From NCBI GenBank assembly GCA_003517675.1, contig DPAC01000059.1, positions 1 through 8,148 on the forward strand: 8,148 bases of DNA. The letters are read 5' to 3'. Under the pieces are notes generated by a model. That model had not been told where the DNA came from. It saw nothing but the letters and a program-made list of their open reading frames with translations, and did not search any database. Shown here piece after piece: positions 1 through 7,222 of the stretch. The position numbers were made by a program, and so were the translations under genes. Origin of the DNA: Porphyromonadaceae bacterium. GTDB lineage: Bacteria; Bacteroidota; Bacteroidia; Bacteroidales; Dysgonomonadaceae. Numbering within the stretch: position 1 is the stretch's first letter; each line of letters opens with the position of its first letter.

Positions 1-45
1 CGCGAATTGCTGATAGAAACAAAAGGGATTGTCAGTAGTAAGTGA
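1..45 (+). CDS. Possible 3' tail of an upstream gene (partial)
   Basis: The first reading frame is open from base 1 and ends at TGA 43-45, giving the tail RELLIETKGIVSSK. Frame 2 stops at base 12 and frame 3 at base 36, so the call rests mainly on position: a strong rho-independent terminator begins 11 nt after this stop and reads in the plus direction, so some plus-strand gene must end here. The product cannot be identified from 14 residues. Confidence 0.35.
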   Translation, partial: RELLIETKGIVSSK

Positions 46-55
46 AAGGGGAACG

Positions 56-94
56 AAAAGCGTTTCATGGTCGGGTGATCGAAACGTTTTTTTT
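56..94 (+). terminator. Intrinsic terminator of the upstream gene
   Basis: AAAAGCGTTTC (56-66) pairs with GAAACGTTTTT (81-91). This makes an 11-bp stem with one G-U pair around a 14-nt loop. The distal arm runs straight into eight T residues (87-94). The GC-containing core is CGTTTC/GAAACG. The layout fits rho-independent termination on the plus strand. The opposite strand has only four T after the stem, so termination that way would be weaker. It separates whatever lies to the left from tsaD. Confidence 0.75.
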
Positions 95-98
95 GTAT

Positions 99-106
99 TA
101 TCTTTG
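99..106 (+). promoter_or_regulatory. Candidate -7 box for tsaD (Bacteroidota type)
   Basis: TATCTTTG matches the Bacteroidota -7 consensus TAnnTTTG at every fixed position and lies just after the terminator T-run. I see no TTTG -33 box at the usual distance of about 20 nt upstream, which is the terminator hairpin. Initiation here would leave a leader of roughly 105-125 nt before tsaD. Between 107 and 220 I see only a TGTCTGT heptamer repeated at 119-125 and 133-139, and no gene. The match is short, so chance is possible. Confidence 0.3.
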
Positions 107-220
107 TGTTTTATTTGCTGTCTGTTTTTGATTGTCTGTCTGCATGTCACGGAAATTGCCTGCAGGATTTTACGTTGTGTAATTATATGAACCAGGCGAC
201 AGGAATAGCAGATATTTCAA

Positions 221-1255
221 ATGATCTTAATGGATAGAATGGTAACAATATTGGGCATAGAATCTTCCTGTGACGATACTTCGGCTGCGGTGATCCGCGA
301 CGGGGTCATCCGCTCGAACGTGATTGCCGGGCAGGCGGTACACGAACGATATGGGGGCGTGGTGCCCGAGCTGGCGTCGCGGGCGCATCAACAAAATATC
401 ATTCCGGTGGTGCATGATGCCCTGAAACAGGCAGGAATCACCAAGGAAGAGGTGTCGGCAGTGGCTTTTACCCGGGGACCCGGTTTGCTGGGTTCACTGT
501 TGGTGGGCACCTCGTTTGCGAAAGGTTTTGCCGCAGCACGCAATATTCCCCTGATCGAGGTGAATCACTTGCAGGCACATGTGCTGGCTCACTTCATTAA
601 GGAAGATGAAAACGATGCCAATCAGCCCTCCTTTCCGTTTCTTTGCCTGTTGGTATCGGGCGGCAACTCGCAGATCATCCTGGTGAAATCGCACAGCGAG
701 ATGGAGATCATCGGGCAGACCATCGACGATGCGGCGGGTGAAGCATTCGACAAATGTGCCAAGGTGATGGGGCTGGGCTATCCCGGGGGACCGGTGGTCG
801 ACCGGCTTGCGAAATTGGGCAACCCGGAGCGGTTCTCCTTCAGCAAACCGCGCATCGAAGGCTATGATTATAGCTTTAGCGGACTGAAGACATCGTTTCT
901 TTATTTCCTGCGTGATGCGTTAAAAAAGGATCCCGACTTCATCGAAAAAAACAAGAACGACCTCTGCGCTTCGTTGCAGAAGACCATCGTCGATATTTTG
1001 ATGGATAAGCTTTATCTGGCAACCAGAAATTTAGAAATCAAGGAAGTCGCCGTGGCCGGAGGGGTCTCTGCCAATTCGGGATTGAGAAACGCATTTGAAG
1101 CATACAGCCGCAAATATGGCTGGAAGATTCATATTCCCAGGTTTGCTTATACCACAGACAATGCTGCCATGGTAGCCATTACCGGTTATTTCAAGTATTT
1201 GAACGGGGAGTTTGCCGCTCCCAACGTGGCTCCCTACGCAAGGGTGTCTATTTAA
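221..1255 (+). CDS. tsaD: tRNA N6-adenosine threonylcarbamoyltransferase TsaD
   Basis: TsaD (formerly Gcp/YgjD/Kae1) transfers the threonylcarbamoyl group from threonylcarbamoyl-AMP to A37 of ANN-decoding tRNAs in the cytoplasm. In bacteria it works with TsaB and TsaE, neither of which is in this window. It belongs to the ASKHA ATPase fold. The N-terminal signature GIESSCDDTSAA is at residues 12-23. The metal-binding HxxxH is H116/H120 in VNHLQAHVLAH, and the third iron ligand is D313 in TTDNAAM. Nucleotide-binding glycine loops are SGGNS (146-150) and AGGVSAN (279-285). The length is normal for the family. The coordinates give the longest ATG frame; in-frame ATGs at 230 and 239 are alternatives. 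The 239 start (MVTILGIESS) agrees best with where family members begin, and none has a clear Shine-Dalgarno. glnS follows after 27 nt, probably in the same transcript. Confidence 0.96.
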   Translation: MILMDRMVTILGIESSCDDTSAAVIRDGVIRSNVIAGQAVHERYGGVVPELASRAHQQNIIPVVHDALKQAGITKEEVSAVAFTRGPGLLGSLLVGTSFAKGFAAARNIPLIEVNHLQAHVLAHFIKEDENDANQPSFPFLCLLVSGGNSQIILVKSHSEMEIIGQTIDDAAGEAFDKCAKVMGLGYPGGPVVDRLAKLGNPERFSFSKPRIEGYDYSFSGLKTSFLYFLRDALKKDPDFIEKNKNDLCASLQKTIVDILMDKLYLATRNLEIKEVAVAGGVSANSGLRNAFEAYSRKYGWKIHIPRFAYTTDNAAMVAITGYFKYLNGEFAAPNVAPYARVSI

Positions 1256-1282
1256 CAGTAAATTAATAATTAACCATATATT

Positions 1283-2980
1283 ATGTTAGAAAGAGAGCAT
1301 CCTCAAGTGGAGGAGAACAAGAAGAGTCTCAATTTTATTGAACAGATTGTTGAAAACGATTTGAAGGAGGGTAAGAACGGTGGACGCATACAGACCCGCT
1401 TTCCACCGGAACCCAACGGCTACCTGCACATCGGGCATGCCAAGGCCATCTGCATTGATTTCGGCATTGCCCAAAAATATGGCGGCATCTGTAACCTTCG
1501 CTTCGATGATACCAATCCTGTCAAAGAGGATGTGGAGTATGTGGACTCCATCATGGAGGATATCAAATGGCTGGGCTACGAGTGGGGCAATGTTTTCTAT
1601 GCTTCCGACTACTTCCAGCAACTGTGGGATTTCGCCGTGAAACTGATCAAGGAGGGCAAGGCCTATGTCGATGAACAGTCGGCCGAGGAGATCGCCCGCC
1701 AGAAAGGGACACCCACTCAGCCCGGAACACACAGTCCCTATCGCGACCGCCCCGTTGAAGAGTCGCTCGAACTCTTCGAAAAAATGAACAGCGGGGAAAT
1801 ACCCGAAGGGAAGATGGTGCTGCGTGCCAAAATAGATATGGCTTCATCGAACATGCATTTTCGGGATCCCATCATCTACCGGGTGATCCATCTCGCACAT
1901 CACCGTACCGGAACCCAATGGAAAGCTTATCCGATGTACGACTTCGCCCACGGACAGTCTGACTACTTCGAGGGGGTGACGCACTCGCTTTGCACACTCG
2001 AGTTTGTGGTGCACCGACCACTCTACGACTGGTTCATTGATCAGCTGGCCGAGGGTGACTACCGCCCCCGTCAGATCGAGTTCAACCGCTTGAACCTCAC
2101 TTACACGGTGATGAGCAAGCGCAAGCTCCTCCAACTGGTGCAGGAGAAGCTGGTGTCGGGCTGGGACGACCCACGCATGCCCACCCTCTGCGGGATGCGC
2201 CGCCGCGGCTATACACCACAGGGGATTCACAACTTCATCGACCGGATCGGCTACACCAAGTATGACGGCATGAACGATATCTCCCTTCTCGAACACGCCG
2301 TGCGAGAGGATCTCAACAAACGCGTGATGCGTGTCTCAGGAGTGATAGACCCGGTGAAGCTGATCCTTACCAACTACCCTGAGGGGCAGGTGGAGGAGAT
2401 GGAGGCGATCAACAACCCGGAGGATGAGTCGATGGGCTCCCGAAAAGTCAAGTTTACCCGTGAGCTCTGGATCGAACGGGATGACTTCATGGAGGAAGCA
2501 CCCCAGAAATATTTTCGCCTCACACCAGGCAACGAGGTACGCCTCAAGAATGCCTATATCGTGAAATGCACCGGTTGCAAAAAAGATGAACTGGGCAACG
2601 TCACCGAGGTCTATGCCGCGTATGACCCCCAGAGCCGCAGCGGTATGCCCGAAGCCAACCGCCGCGTGAAAGGCACCATCCACTGGGTATCGGTTCCCCA
2701 CAGTCTCGATGCGGAGGTGCGGCTTTACGACCGTCTCTTTATGGTTGAGGATCCCTCAGCTGAAAAAGAGAAAGATTTCCGTGAGCTGATCAATCCCGAT
2801 TCGTTGATCGTCAAAGCGGGTTGCAAGGTGGAAGCGTACCTCAAGGATGCAAAACCGCTCGAGAGCTTCCAGTTTCAGCGCATTGGCTACTTCAACGTAG
2901 ACAGGGATAGCACCGAGGGCAAGCTGGTGTTCAATCGCACCGTGGCACTGAAAGATTCCTGGAAGAAGCAGAACGGTTGA
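1283..2980 (+). CDS. glnS: Glutaminyl-tRNA synthetase (GlnRS)
   Basis: This class I aminoacyl-tRNA synthetase charges tRNA-Gln with glutamine using ATP, in the cytoplasm. Its presence implies direct glutaminylation rather than reliance on the GatCAB amidotransferase route. The HIGH signature is in PPEPNGYLHIGHAK (residues 41-54, HIGH 49-52). The KMSKS loop appears as VMSKRKL (276-282), the usual GlnRS form, just after the NRLNL strand. The Rossmann catalytic core fills roughly residues 35-350. The C-terminal anticodon-binding beta-barrels follow to about residue 557. At 565 residues it is close to E. coli GlnRS (about 554) with a slightly longer N-terminus. No Shine-Dalgarno is seen: the start is preceded by an A/T-rich stretch, as is common in Bacteroidota. 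The gene is GC-rich, with one sampled 60-base line at 70%. The TPR gene follows after 47 nt. Confidence 0.97.
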   Translation: MLEREHPQVEENKKSLNFIEQIVENDLKEGKNGGRIQTRFPPEPNGYLHIGHAKAICIDFGIAQKYGGICNLRFDDTNPVKEDVEYVDSIMEDIKWLGYEWGNVFYASDYFQQLWDFAVKLIKEGKAYVDEQSAEEIARQKGTPTQPGTHSPYRDRPVEESLELFEKMNSGEIPEGKMVLRAKIDMASSNMHFRDPIIYRVIHLAHHRTGTQWKAYPMYDFAHGQSDYFEGVTHSLCTLEFVVHRPLYDWFIDQLAEGDYRPRQIEFNRLNLTYTVMSKRKLLQLVQEKLVSGWDDPRMPTLCGMRRRGYTPQGIHNFIDRIGYTKYDGMNDISLLEHAVREDLNKRVMRVSGVIDPVKLILTNYPEGQVEEMEAINNPEDESMGSRKVKFTRELWIERDDFMEEAPQKYFRLTPGNEVRLKNAYIVKCTGCKKDELGNVTEVYAAYDPQSRSGMPEANRRVKGTIHWVSVPHSLDAEVRLYDRLFMVEDPSAEKEKDFRELINPDSLIVKAGCKVEAYLKDAKPLESFQFQRIGYFNVDRDSTEGKLVFNRTVALKDSWKKQNG

Positions 2981-3027
2981 ACAGGAGAAAAAAATGGCAA
3001 CAATTCAATAATCCGAAACATAAGCAT

Positions 3028-4458
3028 ATGGAAGAGAATGAAACCGATATCACGGCCCTGGTGGAGAAGTACGAACAAATGCGCGCACTCGGCAGGAACA
3101 TCTACTTCGATGCTGATGAGTTCGCCTTACTGGCGGAGTATTACAATGCTGAAGGAGATAACGATGAAGCAGAACAGCTGATCCGTGAGGGGCTCCGGAT
3201 GCATCCCGGTAGCTCCGCACTGATGTTGTTGCGGGCAAAGACACTGGTCTTCGCGGAGCTGTACGAAGAGGCACTTGACTACCTGCGACTGATATCTGAT
3301 GAGGGTGGGGTGGAACATGCCCTGCTCCGTATTGAGTCGTTGTTGCACCTCGATCGATACGAAGAAGCGGATCAGTTGATCAATGAGACACTGGAGCTGG
3401 ACCTGGTAATGGATGACCGCTACTATTTCATTACCGAAACAGCATACTTGTTAAACGATGTAGATAAGTTTGACCGTGCGATCACTTTTCTTGAAGAAAG
3501 CATGAAGATCGATGATGCCAATATCGATGCCATTGTTGATCTGGCCTACGCCTATGAGATGAAAGGTGACCTGGAGAAAGCAATAGAACAGAACAACCGC
3601 CTGCTGGACATTGATCCCTACTCCTACGATGCGTGGGTCAACATTGGCAAGCTCTACTCCATGAACAGAGCGTATGACAAGGCAATTGATGCATTCGATT
3701 TTGCCCTTACCATCAACGAAGATGATCTTTCAGTGATGAAGATGAAAGCACTCTCGCTCTACCTGAATGACAACACGTCCGAAGCAGTATCCATCTTCGA
3801 GAAGTGCCTGCAACAGACCCCTGATGATGAGACCCTCTACGACTCACTGTTCGAAGCCTACGAGGTGATGGAGCAATATGATGAGATGATGAAGCTGATC
3901 GATAAGAAAGAGGCACTCTTCGGTAGCGAGGGCATCCTGGTAAAACGTGCTCTTGTGCATCTCAGCCGTGAGGAGATCGACCAGGCAAAGGAGCTTTTTG
4001 AACAGATTCCCGAAGGTGAAAAGGAGAGCCTCGACTATTACATGCTGGAGGGAGAGCTGGCATTTTATGACAACGACCTCAAACGGGCTGAAGCAGCTTA
4101 TATGAAAGCGGCACTCATCTCCGAGGAGAATGAGGAGATCTTTGACCGGCTCGCCAACATCAGCCTGGCACAGGAGAAATTCGAACAGGCTGCGGCATAC
4201 CTCGAAGAGCTGCTTGAGATAGACCCCGAGTTTCCCACTGCAAAATCGAGACTGGCCTTTATCCGGTTTGAAATCGGCTCCAAAGAACCGTTCGACGAGA
4301 TCATGGCACAGTTCTCCGATGAGGAACTGCGTGCCCTGCTCAGCCTTATCTCCGGTAGCAGTGAGGAGGAGTATATCAATTACAGCCGTGAAAAGATGCT
4401 CACGCGCCTGAATGAAGCACGTGAGAACCGTGTGCTCTTCAAGAACATCAAATACTGA
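3028..4458 (+). CDS. Cytoplasmic tetratricopeptide-repeat protein, function unknown
   Basis: This 476-residue acidic protein is built almost entirely of TPR helices. The clearest units are residues 165-198, 199-232, 233-266, 335-367 and 368-401, with the typical W/L-G-Y-A-P spacing (for example AYEMKGDLEKAIEQ and IDPYSYDAWVNIGKLY). Weaker repeats fill 30-160. There is no signal peptide, transmembrane segment or catalytic domain, so a cytoplasmic scaffold or adaptor is the most that can be inferred. The start is placed at ATG 3028 (MEENETDITA). An in-frame TTG at 2977 overlaps the glnS stop and would add 17 basic residues unlike the rest of the protein. The last 50 residues (from about 427) are helical but not clearly TPR. 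It is probably co-transcribed with tsaD and glnS, but the partner cannot be deduced. Confidence 0.9.
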   Translation: MEENETDITALVEKYEQMRALGRNIYFDADEFALLAEYYNAEGDNDEAEQLIREGLRMHPGSSALMLLRAKTLVFAELYEEALDYLRLISDEGGVEHALLRIESLLHLDRYEEADQLINETLELDLVMDDRYYFITETAYLLNDVDKFDRAITFLEESMKIDDANIDAIVDLAYAYEMKGDLEKAIEQNNRLLDIDPYSYDAWVNIGKLYSMNRAYDKAIDAFDFALTINEDDLSVMKMKALSLYLNDNTSEAVSIFEKCLQQTPDDETLYDSLFEAYEVMEQYDEMMKLIDKKEALFGSEGILVKRALVHLSREEIDQAKELFEQIPEGEKESLDYYMLEGELAFYDNDLKRAEAAYMKAALISEENEEIFDRLANISLAQEKFEQAAAYLEELLEIDPEFPTAKSRLAFIRFEIGSKEPFDEIMAQFSDEELRALLSLISGSSEEEYINYSREKMLTRLNEARENRVLFKNIKY

Positions 4459-4554
4459 GCGGGACAGCTATTCCTGAATAGTAGGCGGCGACGCTTGAAA
4501 AAAATGTTTTATTTCGTACTTGCTGACACCCGATTATTTCTGCAGATCATCCAG
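4459..4554. other. Convergent intergenic region with weak A/T hairpin
   Basis: This short gap lies between the stops of the TPR gene (plus) and cbpM (minus). A hairpin with A/T-rich arms at 4497-4515 has eight pairs, one internal A-A mismatch and a TGT loop. The arms carry A and T runs, so it could act as a weak bidirectional terminator. A second small inverted repeat, CTATT/AATAG, is at 4468-4472 and 4477-4481. Neither has the GC-rich stem of a strong terminator. Confidence 0.25.
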
Positions 4555-4848
4555 TCACAGTGATTTGTAAAATTGTAATTCATGACGCAACTGTGAGATC
4601 TCCGATTGCAATGCCCGCACTCTTTGCAGCATATGACGGAGTGCATCGATACCCTCCACATTGATATCCATCTCATAATGCCATCTGATAAACTGTTCCA
4701 GGTCGGAGAGATCATCGAATTCAATAAAGCGCTCCTCGTCCTGATCAATGACCCGTATCAGGCCTACCTCATGAAGGGATTCAATAAATGACTCTTCCAC
4801 CTCGTAAATCCTCAGGCACTCGCTATATTGTAATCTGTTCCCGTTCAT
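4555..4848 (-). CDS. cbpM: Chaperone modulator CbpM
   Basis: This 97-residue small cytoplasmic protein is close in size to E. coli CbpM (101 residues). In the known system CbpM binds the J-domain of CbpA and blocks both its co-chaperone activity and its DNA binding. The N-terminal part (residues 7-60) looks like the MerR-type winged helix fold of the family, with [16 protein letters not shown] followed by an acidic segment and [18 protein letters not shown]. Residues 66-95 form a leucine-rich amphipathic helix suited to coiled-coil packing. The assignment rests as much on context as on motifs: its ATG shares the ATGA overlap with the stop of the adjacent cbpA gene, the arrangement typical of cbpA-cbpM operons. 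This overlap suggests translational coupling, which would keep modulator and co-chaperone levels in step. Confidence 0.85.
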   Translation of the reverse strand: MNGNRLQYSECLRIYEVEESFIESLHEVGLIRVIDQDEERFIEFDDLSDLEQFIRWHYEMDINVEGIDALRHMLQRVRALQSEISQLRHELQFYKSL

Positions 4849-5777
4849 TGTTTCCTTATTTTAGATAATTGGGTGAATAACTCTTTCTCTCTCTCCGAAA
4901 GATGTTCGGGTAACTGCACCTTCAGCGTCACATACAGATCACCGAAGTGTCCCTCTTTTTTATATACCGGGAATCCTTTGCCTTTCAGTCGCAATTTTGT
5001 GTTCGGCTGAGTACCTGGTTTGATGGTCATTTTCACCTGCCCATCGAGCGTGTGAATCATCACTTCCCCTCCCAAAACCGCTGTGTAGAGGTCTATTGTG
5101 GCTTCCGTGTAGAGGTCGTCGCCCAGGCGTTTAAATTCAGGATCCTCCTCAATTCTGAAAGTAATATAGAGATCGCCATTGGGACCACCGTTCACTCCCG
5201 GCTGTCCATATCCCGGCAGTTTGATCTTCTGTCCGTCGGAAACACCTGCAGGAATAGTGATGCGCACATTTTTACCATTTATTGCCAGAGTTTGCTGATG
5301 CGTCTGACTGGCCTGGCGGAGCGTCAGGTTCAGTTCTGCATTGTAATCGGCTCCTTTGTATTTGCGGCGCCTGCCGGCAGAGCTGCCGGACCTCTGTCCA
5401 AAGCCACTGCCGAACATGGAGTGGAAAAAGTCAGAGAAATCGTCGTCCGAAAAATCACCTTCGGTATAGAAGGTCTGACCTTCCGGATTGCCCCATTGGT
5501 ACTGACTCCTTTGCCGCTGATACTGCTGTTGAGCCTTCTCATACTCCTCCCCATGTTTCCAGTTCTCACCGTACTTATCATATTTGGCACGTTTCTCCGG
5601 ATCGCTCAACACCTCGTGGGCCTCATTCAGTTCCTGAAACTTCTTATGTGCCTCCCGGTCGTTAGGGTTCAGGTCGGGATGCAGCTTGCGCGCCAGCTTG
5701 CGATAAGCCTTTTTGATCTCTTCCGCCGATGCATTCCGGTCGACTCCCAGAATCTTGTAATAATCAATGTATGGCAT
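4845..5777 (-). CDS. cbpA: CbpA/DnaJ-like class B Hsp40 co-chaperone
   Basis: This is a co-chaperone that stimulates the ATPase of DnaK and delivers unfolded clients. E. coli CbpA also binds curved DNA. The J-domain is at residues 4-70 with the essential HPD at 33-35 ([13 protein letters not shown]) and the helix IV region [21 protein letters not shown]-rich linker (75-100) and a G/F/S/D-rich segment (101-137) follow. The C-terminal client-binding beta domains span about 142-290, with [17 protein letters not shown] and [13 protein letters not shown] as landmarks. The cysteine-rich zinc finger of true DnaJ is absent, so this is class B. The length of 310 is normal for the family. The start at 5777 ([12 protein letters not shown]) is fixed by the conserved beginning of the J-domain. 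It overlaps the upstream small ORF by 14 nt and cbpM by 4 nt. Confidence 0.95.
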   Translation of the reverse strand: MPYIDYYKILGVDRNASAEEIKKAYRKLARKLHPDLNPNDREAHKKFQELNEAHEVLSDPEKRAKYDKYGENWKHGEEYEKAQQQYQRQRSQYQWGNPEGQTFYTEGDFSDDDFSDFFHSMFGSGFGQRSGSSAGRRRKYKGADYNAELNLTLRQASQTHQQTLAINGKNVRITIPAGVSDGQKIKLPGYGQPGVNGGPNGDLYITFRIEEDPEFKRLGDDLYTEATIDLYTAVLGGEVMIHTLDGQVKMTIKPGTQPNTKLRLKGKGFPVYKKEGHFGDLYVTLKVQLPEHLSEREKELFTQLSKIRKQ

Positions 5778-6024
5778 TTTCCTGTGTATCGTTTTGTATC
5801 AGATTGGCATCCTGAAGACGTTTGCTACGCACAAGATGCACCACGGAATTAACAACTGTTTTTTTAAATTGTTCACCTGCCTGCCAATGCAACAGGGAAG
5901 GACTGATAACTTTAGGAATCAGATCATATGCATCATCTGTAACGGTACCTGACCTTCTTGCCTTCCTGGGGTTTTCAACCGTATGAAGAGTTACGGATAT
6001 TCTTTCAAATTTATTCGTGAACAT
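5764..6024 (-). CDS. Small hypothetical protein upstream of cbpA
   Basis: This open frame encodes 86 residues that I do not recognise. It reads in the same direction as cbpA and overlaps its start by 14 nt in another frame, as expected for a first operon gene. The protein has 12 Lys/Arg against 9 Asp/Glu, no cysteine, no signal peptide and no membrane segment. The first third contains a basic stretch [10 protein letters not shown], followed by [14 protein letters not shown] and then a mixed helical region. The combination VENPR...SGTVT loosely recalls the HU-like DNA-binding proteins common in Bacteroidota, but the rest does not follow that pattern, so this is only a guess. The sole ATG is at 6024. 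Without this gene, 5778-6088 would be a 311-base gap. It could also be a non-coding leader of cbpA that happens to be open. Confidence 0.45.
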   Translation of the reverse strand: MFTNKFERISVTLHTVENPRKARRSGTVTDDAYDLIPKVISPSLLHWQAGEQFKKTVVNSVVHLVRSKRLQDANLIQNDTQENAIH

Positions 6025-6029
6025 ATTTC

Positions 6030-6050
6030 TATTTATAATGTTTATAAATA
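6030..6050. repeat. Perfect 9-bp inverted repeat in divergent promoter region
   Basis: TATTTATAA (6030-6038) and TTATAAATA (6042-6050) are exact reverse complements separated by TGT. The element sits between the divergent small ORF (start 6024) and the first dehydrogenase (start 6089). It has no adjacent T-run and only A-T pairs, so a terminator is unlikely. The size and position fit a dimeric regulator's operator, but the region is very A/T-rich, where palindromes arise more easily by chance. Confidence 0.5.
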
Positions 6051-6063
6051 AATTTCAAATATA
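6049..6063. promoter_or_regulatory. Candidate divergent -7 boxes
   Basis: On the minus strand, 6063-6056 reads TATATTTG, a full match to the Bacteroidota TAnnTTTG. Initiation would fall near 6049, within the adjoining palindrome, about 25 nt before the small ORF. On the plus strand, 6049-6056 reads TAAATTTC, one base off the consensus and about 33 nt before the dehydrogenase start. A second minus-strand match, TAAATTTG (6013-6006), lies inside the small ORF and could serve cbpA alone. No convincing -33 TTTG is seen for any of them. Confidence 0.35.
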
Positions 6064-6088
6064 ACACAAAAGAAAAGGAATAAAAAAT

Positions 6089-7180
6089 ATGGAAAAAACA
6101 ATGAAAGCAGCACGCTTATATGAATTGGGGAAACCTCTTGTAATAGAAGAGGTTCCGATACCGGAATTATCGGATGACGATGTATTGGTAGAAGTAAAAG
6201 CTACATTTGTAGCGCCATCAACGAATGATATTCTAAATCCGGGCGGCAATTTTATTCGCCCAGCGTTACCGGCTATTTTTGGTTCCGATGCTGTTGGCAT
6301 CATTTCTAAATTAGGGAGCAAAGTAAGAGGATTAGAAGAAGGTCAGAAAGTCTGGGTCAATTCGCTCCTTTATGATAAGACGGATGAATACGCATTGATG
6401 GGCCGGGAAGGATTGAGTGATTCGATGGCTTTCCAGGGCATGTTCACTTTTAATCCGAACAACGTCCGTCTTTTAGATGAATATCAAGGCGCCTTTGCCC
6501 AATATGTAAAAGCACCCTCAACAAATGTGACAATCTTACCGGATAATTTTCCTCTTGAACAGGCAGTCCGTATTGGTTACCTGGGAACAGCATATCAGGC
6601 TTTGAAATATGCCAATGTTCATTACGGTTCAACCGTATTGATTAACGGTGCTACCGGAACCGTAGGTACAAGCGCTGTACTGCTGTCTTTAGCAATGGGT
6701 GCGACAAAAATAATTGCTGTAGCCAATAAAAAAGAGCGCTTGGAAAAAATCAGGCAGATCAATCCGTCGGTTATTTCCACCTTGTCACTCCTTGATGGAG
6801 ATGTGACCGGCAAGATAAGAGAATTGACAAACGGCAAAGGTGCCGAGTCATTTGTTGATTGCCTTCAGTACGTTGATACCCAGTCAACTCATCAATGCCT
6901 ATATGCAGTTAAAAAAGGAGGGACTGCTGTATTTGTTGGCGGGGCAACCGGAAATATCAATATTCCTTACGGTTTTCTTTTAGGAACTGAAATAAAGATA
7001 ACAGGGTCATTATGGTTTCATCATTTTGAAGCAAATGAAATGGTTAACCTGGCTCAATCCGGTTTGCTAAATTTAAATTTGTTCGATGTGAAAACCTTTT
7101 CACTTGACGAGATTAACGAAGCTGTTGCGCTTGCAGGATCAAGATTAGGAGGATTAACCACAGTAATGATAAAAATCTAA
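6089..7180 (+). CDS. Zinc-independent MDR-family oxidoreductase (quinone reductase-like)
   Basis: A full-length 363-residue medium-chain dehydrogenase/reductase with a GroES-like N-terminal domain (about 5-150) and a Rossmann cofactor domain (about 155-310). The cofactor loop is INGATGTVG (185-193). After the second beta strand the sequence VANKKERLEK has no acidic residue and carries Lys214, Lys215 and Arg217, which favours NADPH. All zinc ligands are missing: the catalytic Cys position is Ser44 (APSTND), the GHE position is FGSD (64-67), and there is no four-cysteine lobe. Zinc-free members of the superfamily are usually quinone or enone/enoyl reductases, so that is the likely chemistry; the substrate cannot be predicted. 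ATG 6089 is the longest start; ATG 6101 (MKAARLYELG) matches the usual family beginning equally well. No Shine-Dalgarno is evident. A second MDR gene follows 42 nt later. GC is about 43%, lower than the genes to the left. Confidence 0.88.
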   Translation: MEKTMKAARLYELGKPLVIEEVPIPELSDDDVLVEVKATFVAPSTNDILNPGGNFIRPALPAIFGSDAVGIISKLGSKVRGLEEGQKVWVNSLLYDKTDEYALMGREGLSDSMAFQGMFTFNPNNVRLLDEYQGAFAQYVKAPSTNVTILPDNFPLEQAVRIGYLGTAYQALKYANVHYGSTVLINGATGTVGTSAVLLSLAMGATKIIAVANKKERLEKIRQINPSVISTLSLLDGDVTGKIRELTNGKGAESFVDCLQYVDTQSTHQCLYAVKKGGTAVFVGGATGNINIPYGFLLGTEIKITGSLWFHHFEANEMVNLAQSGLLNLNLFDVKTFSLDEINEAVALAGSRLGGLTTVMIKI

Positions 7181-7222
7181 CAATTTCTTTGGATCTGATC
7201 AAATAATCAAAAAGTAAAAAAA

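Noticed and set aside
159..166. CCTGCAGG palindrome upstream of tsaD
   Set aside because: It is only eight bases, has no partner site or nearby promoter element, and is easily explained by chance.
1286..2701. Three minus-strand open frames of 121-150 codons antisense to glnS
   Set aside because: They fall entirely within a conserved, full-length GlnRS gene. Long antisense frames are expected from its GC-rich codon use, and none shows a domain.
2977..3027. TTG start for the TPR gene overlapping the glnS stop
   Set aside because: It would add 17 basic, low-complexity residues with no TPR character. ATG 3028 is a better codon and begins the acidic helical protein directly.
4947..5852. A 301-codon plus-strand open frame antisense to cbpA
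   Set aside because: It mirrors cbpA almost throughout. The minus strand encodes an unmistakable J-domain and client-binding domain, while the antisense product is an unpatterned hydrophobic sequence with no recognisable motif.
5767..5952. 61-codon plus-strand frame opposite the small ORF upstream of cbpA
   Set aside because: It lacks an upstream promoter match and recognisable sequence, and the opposite-strand ORF fits the cbpA operon better.
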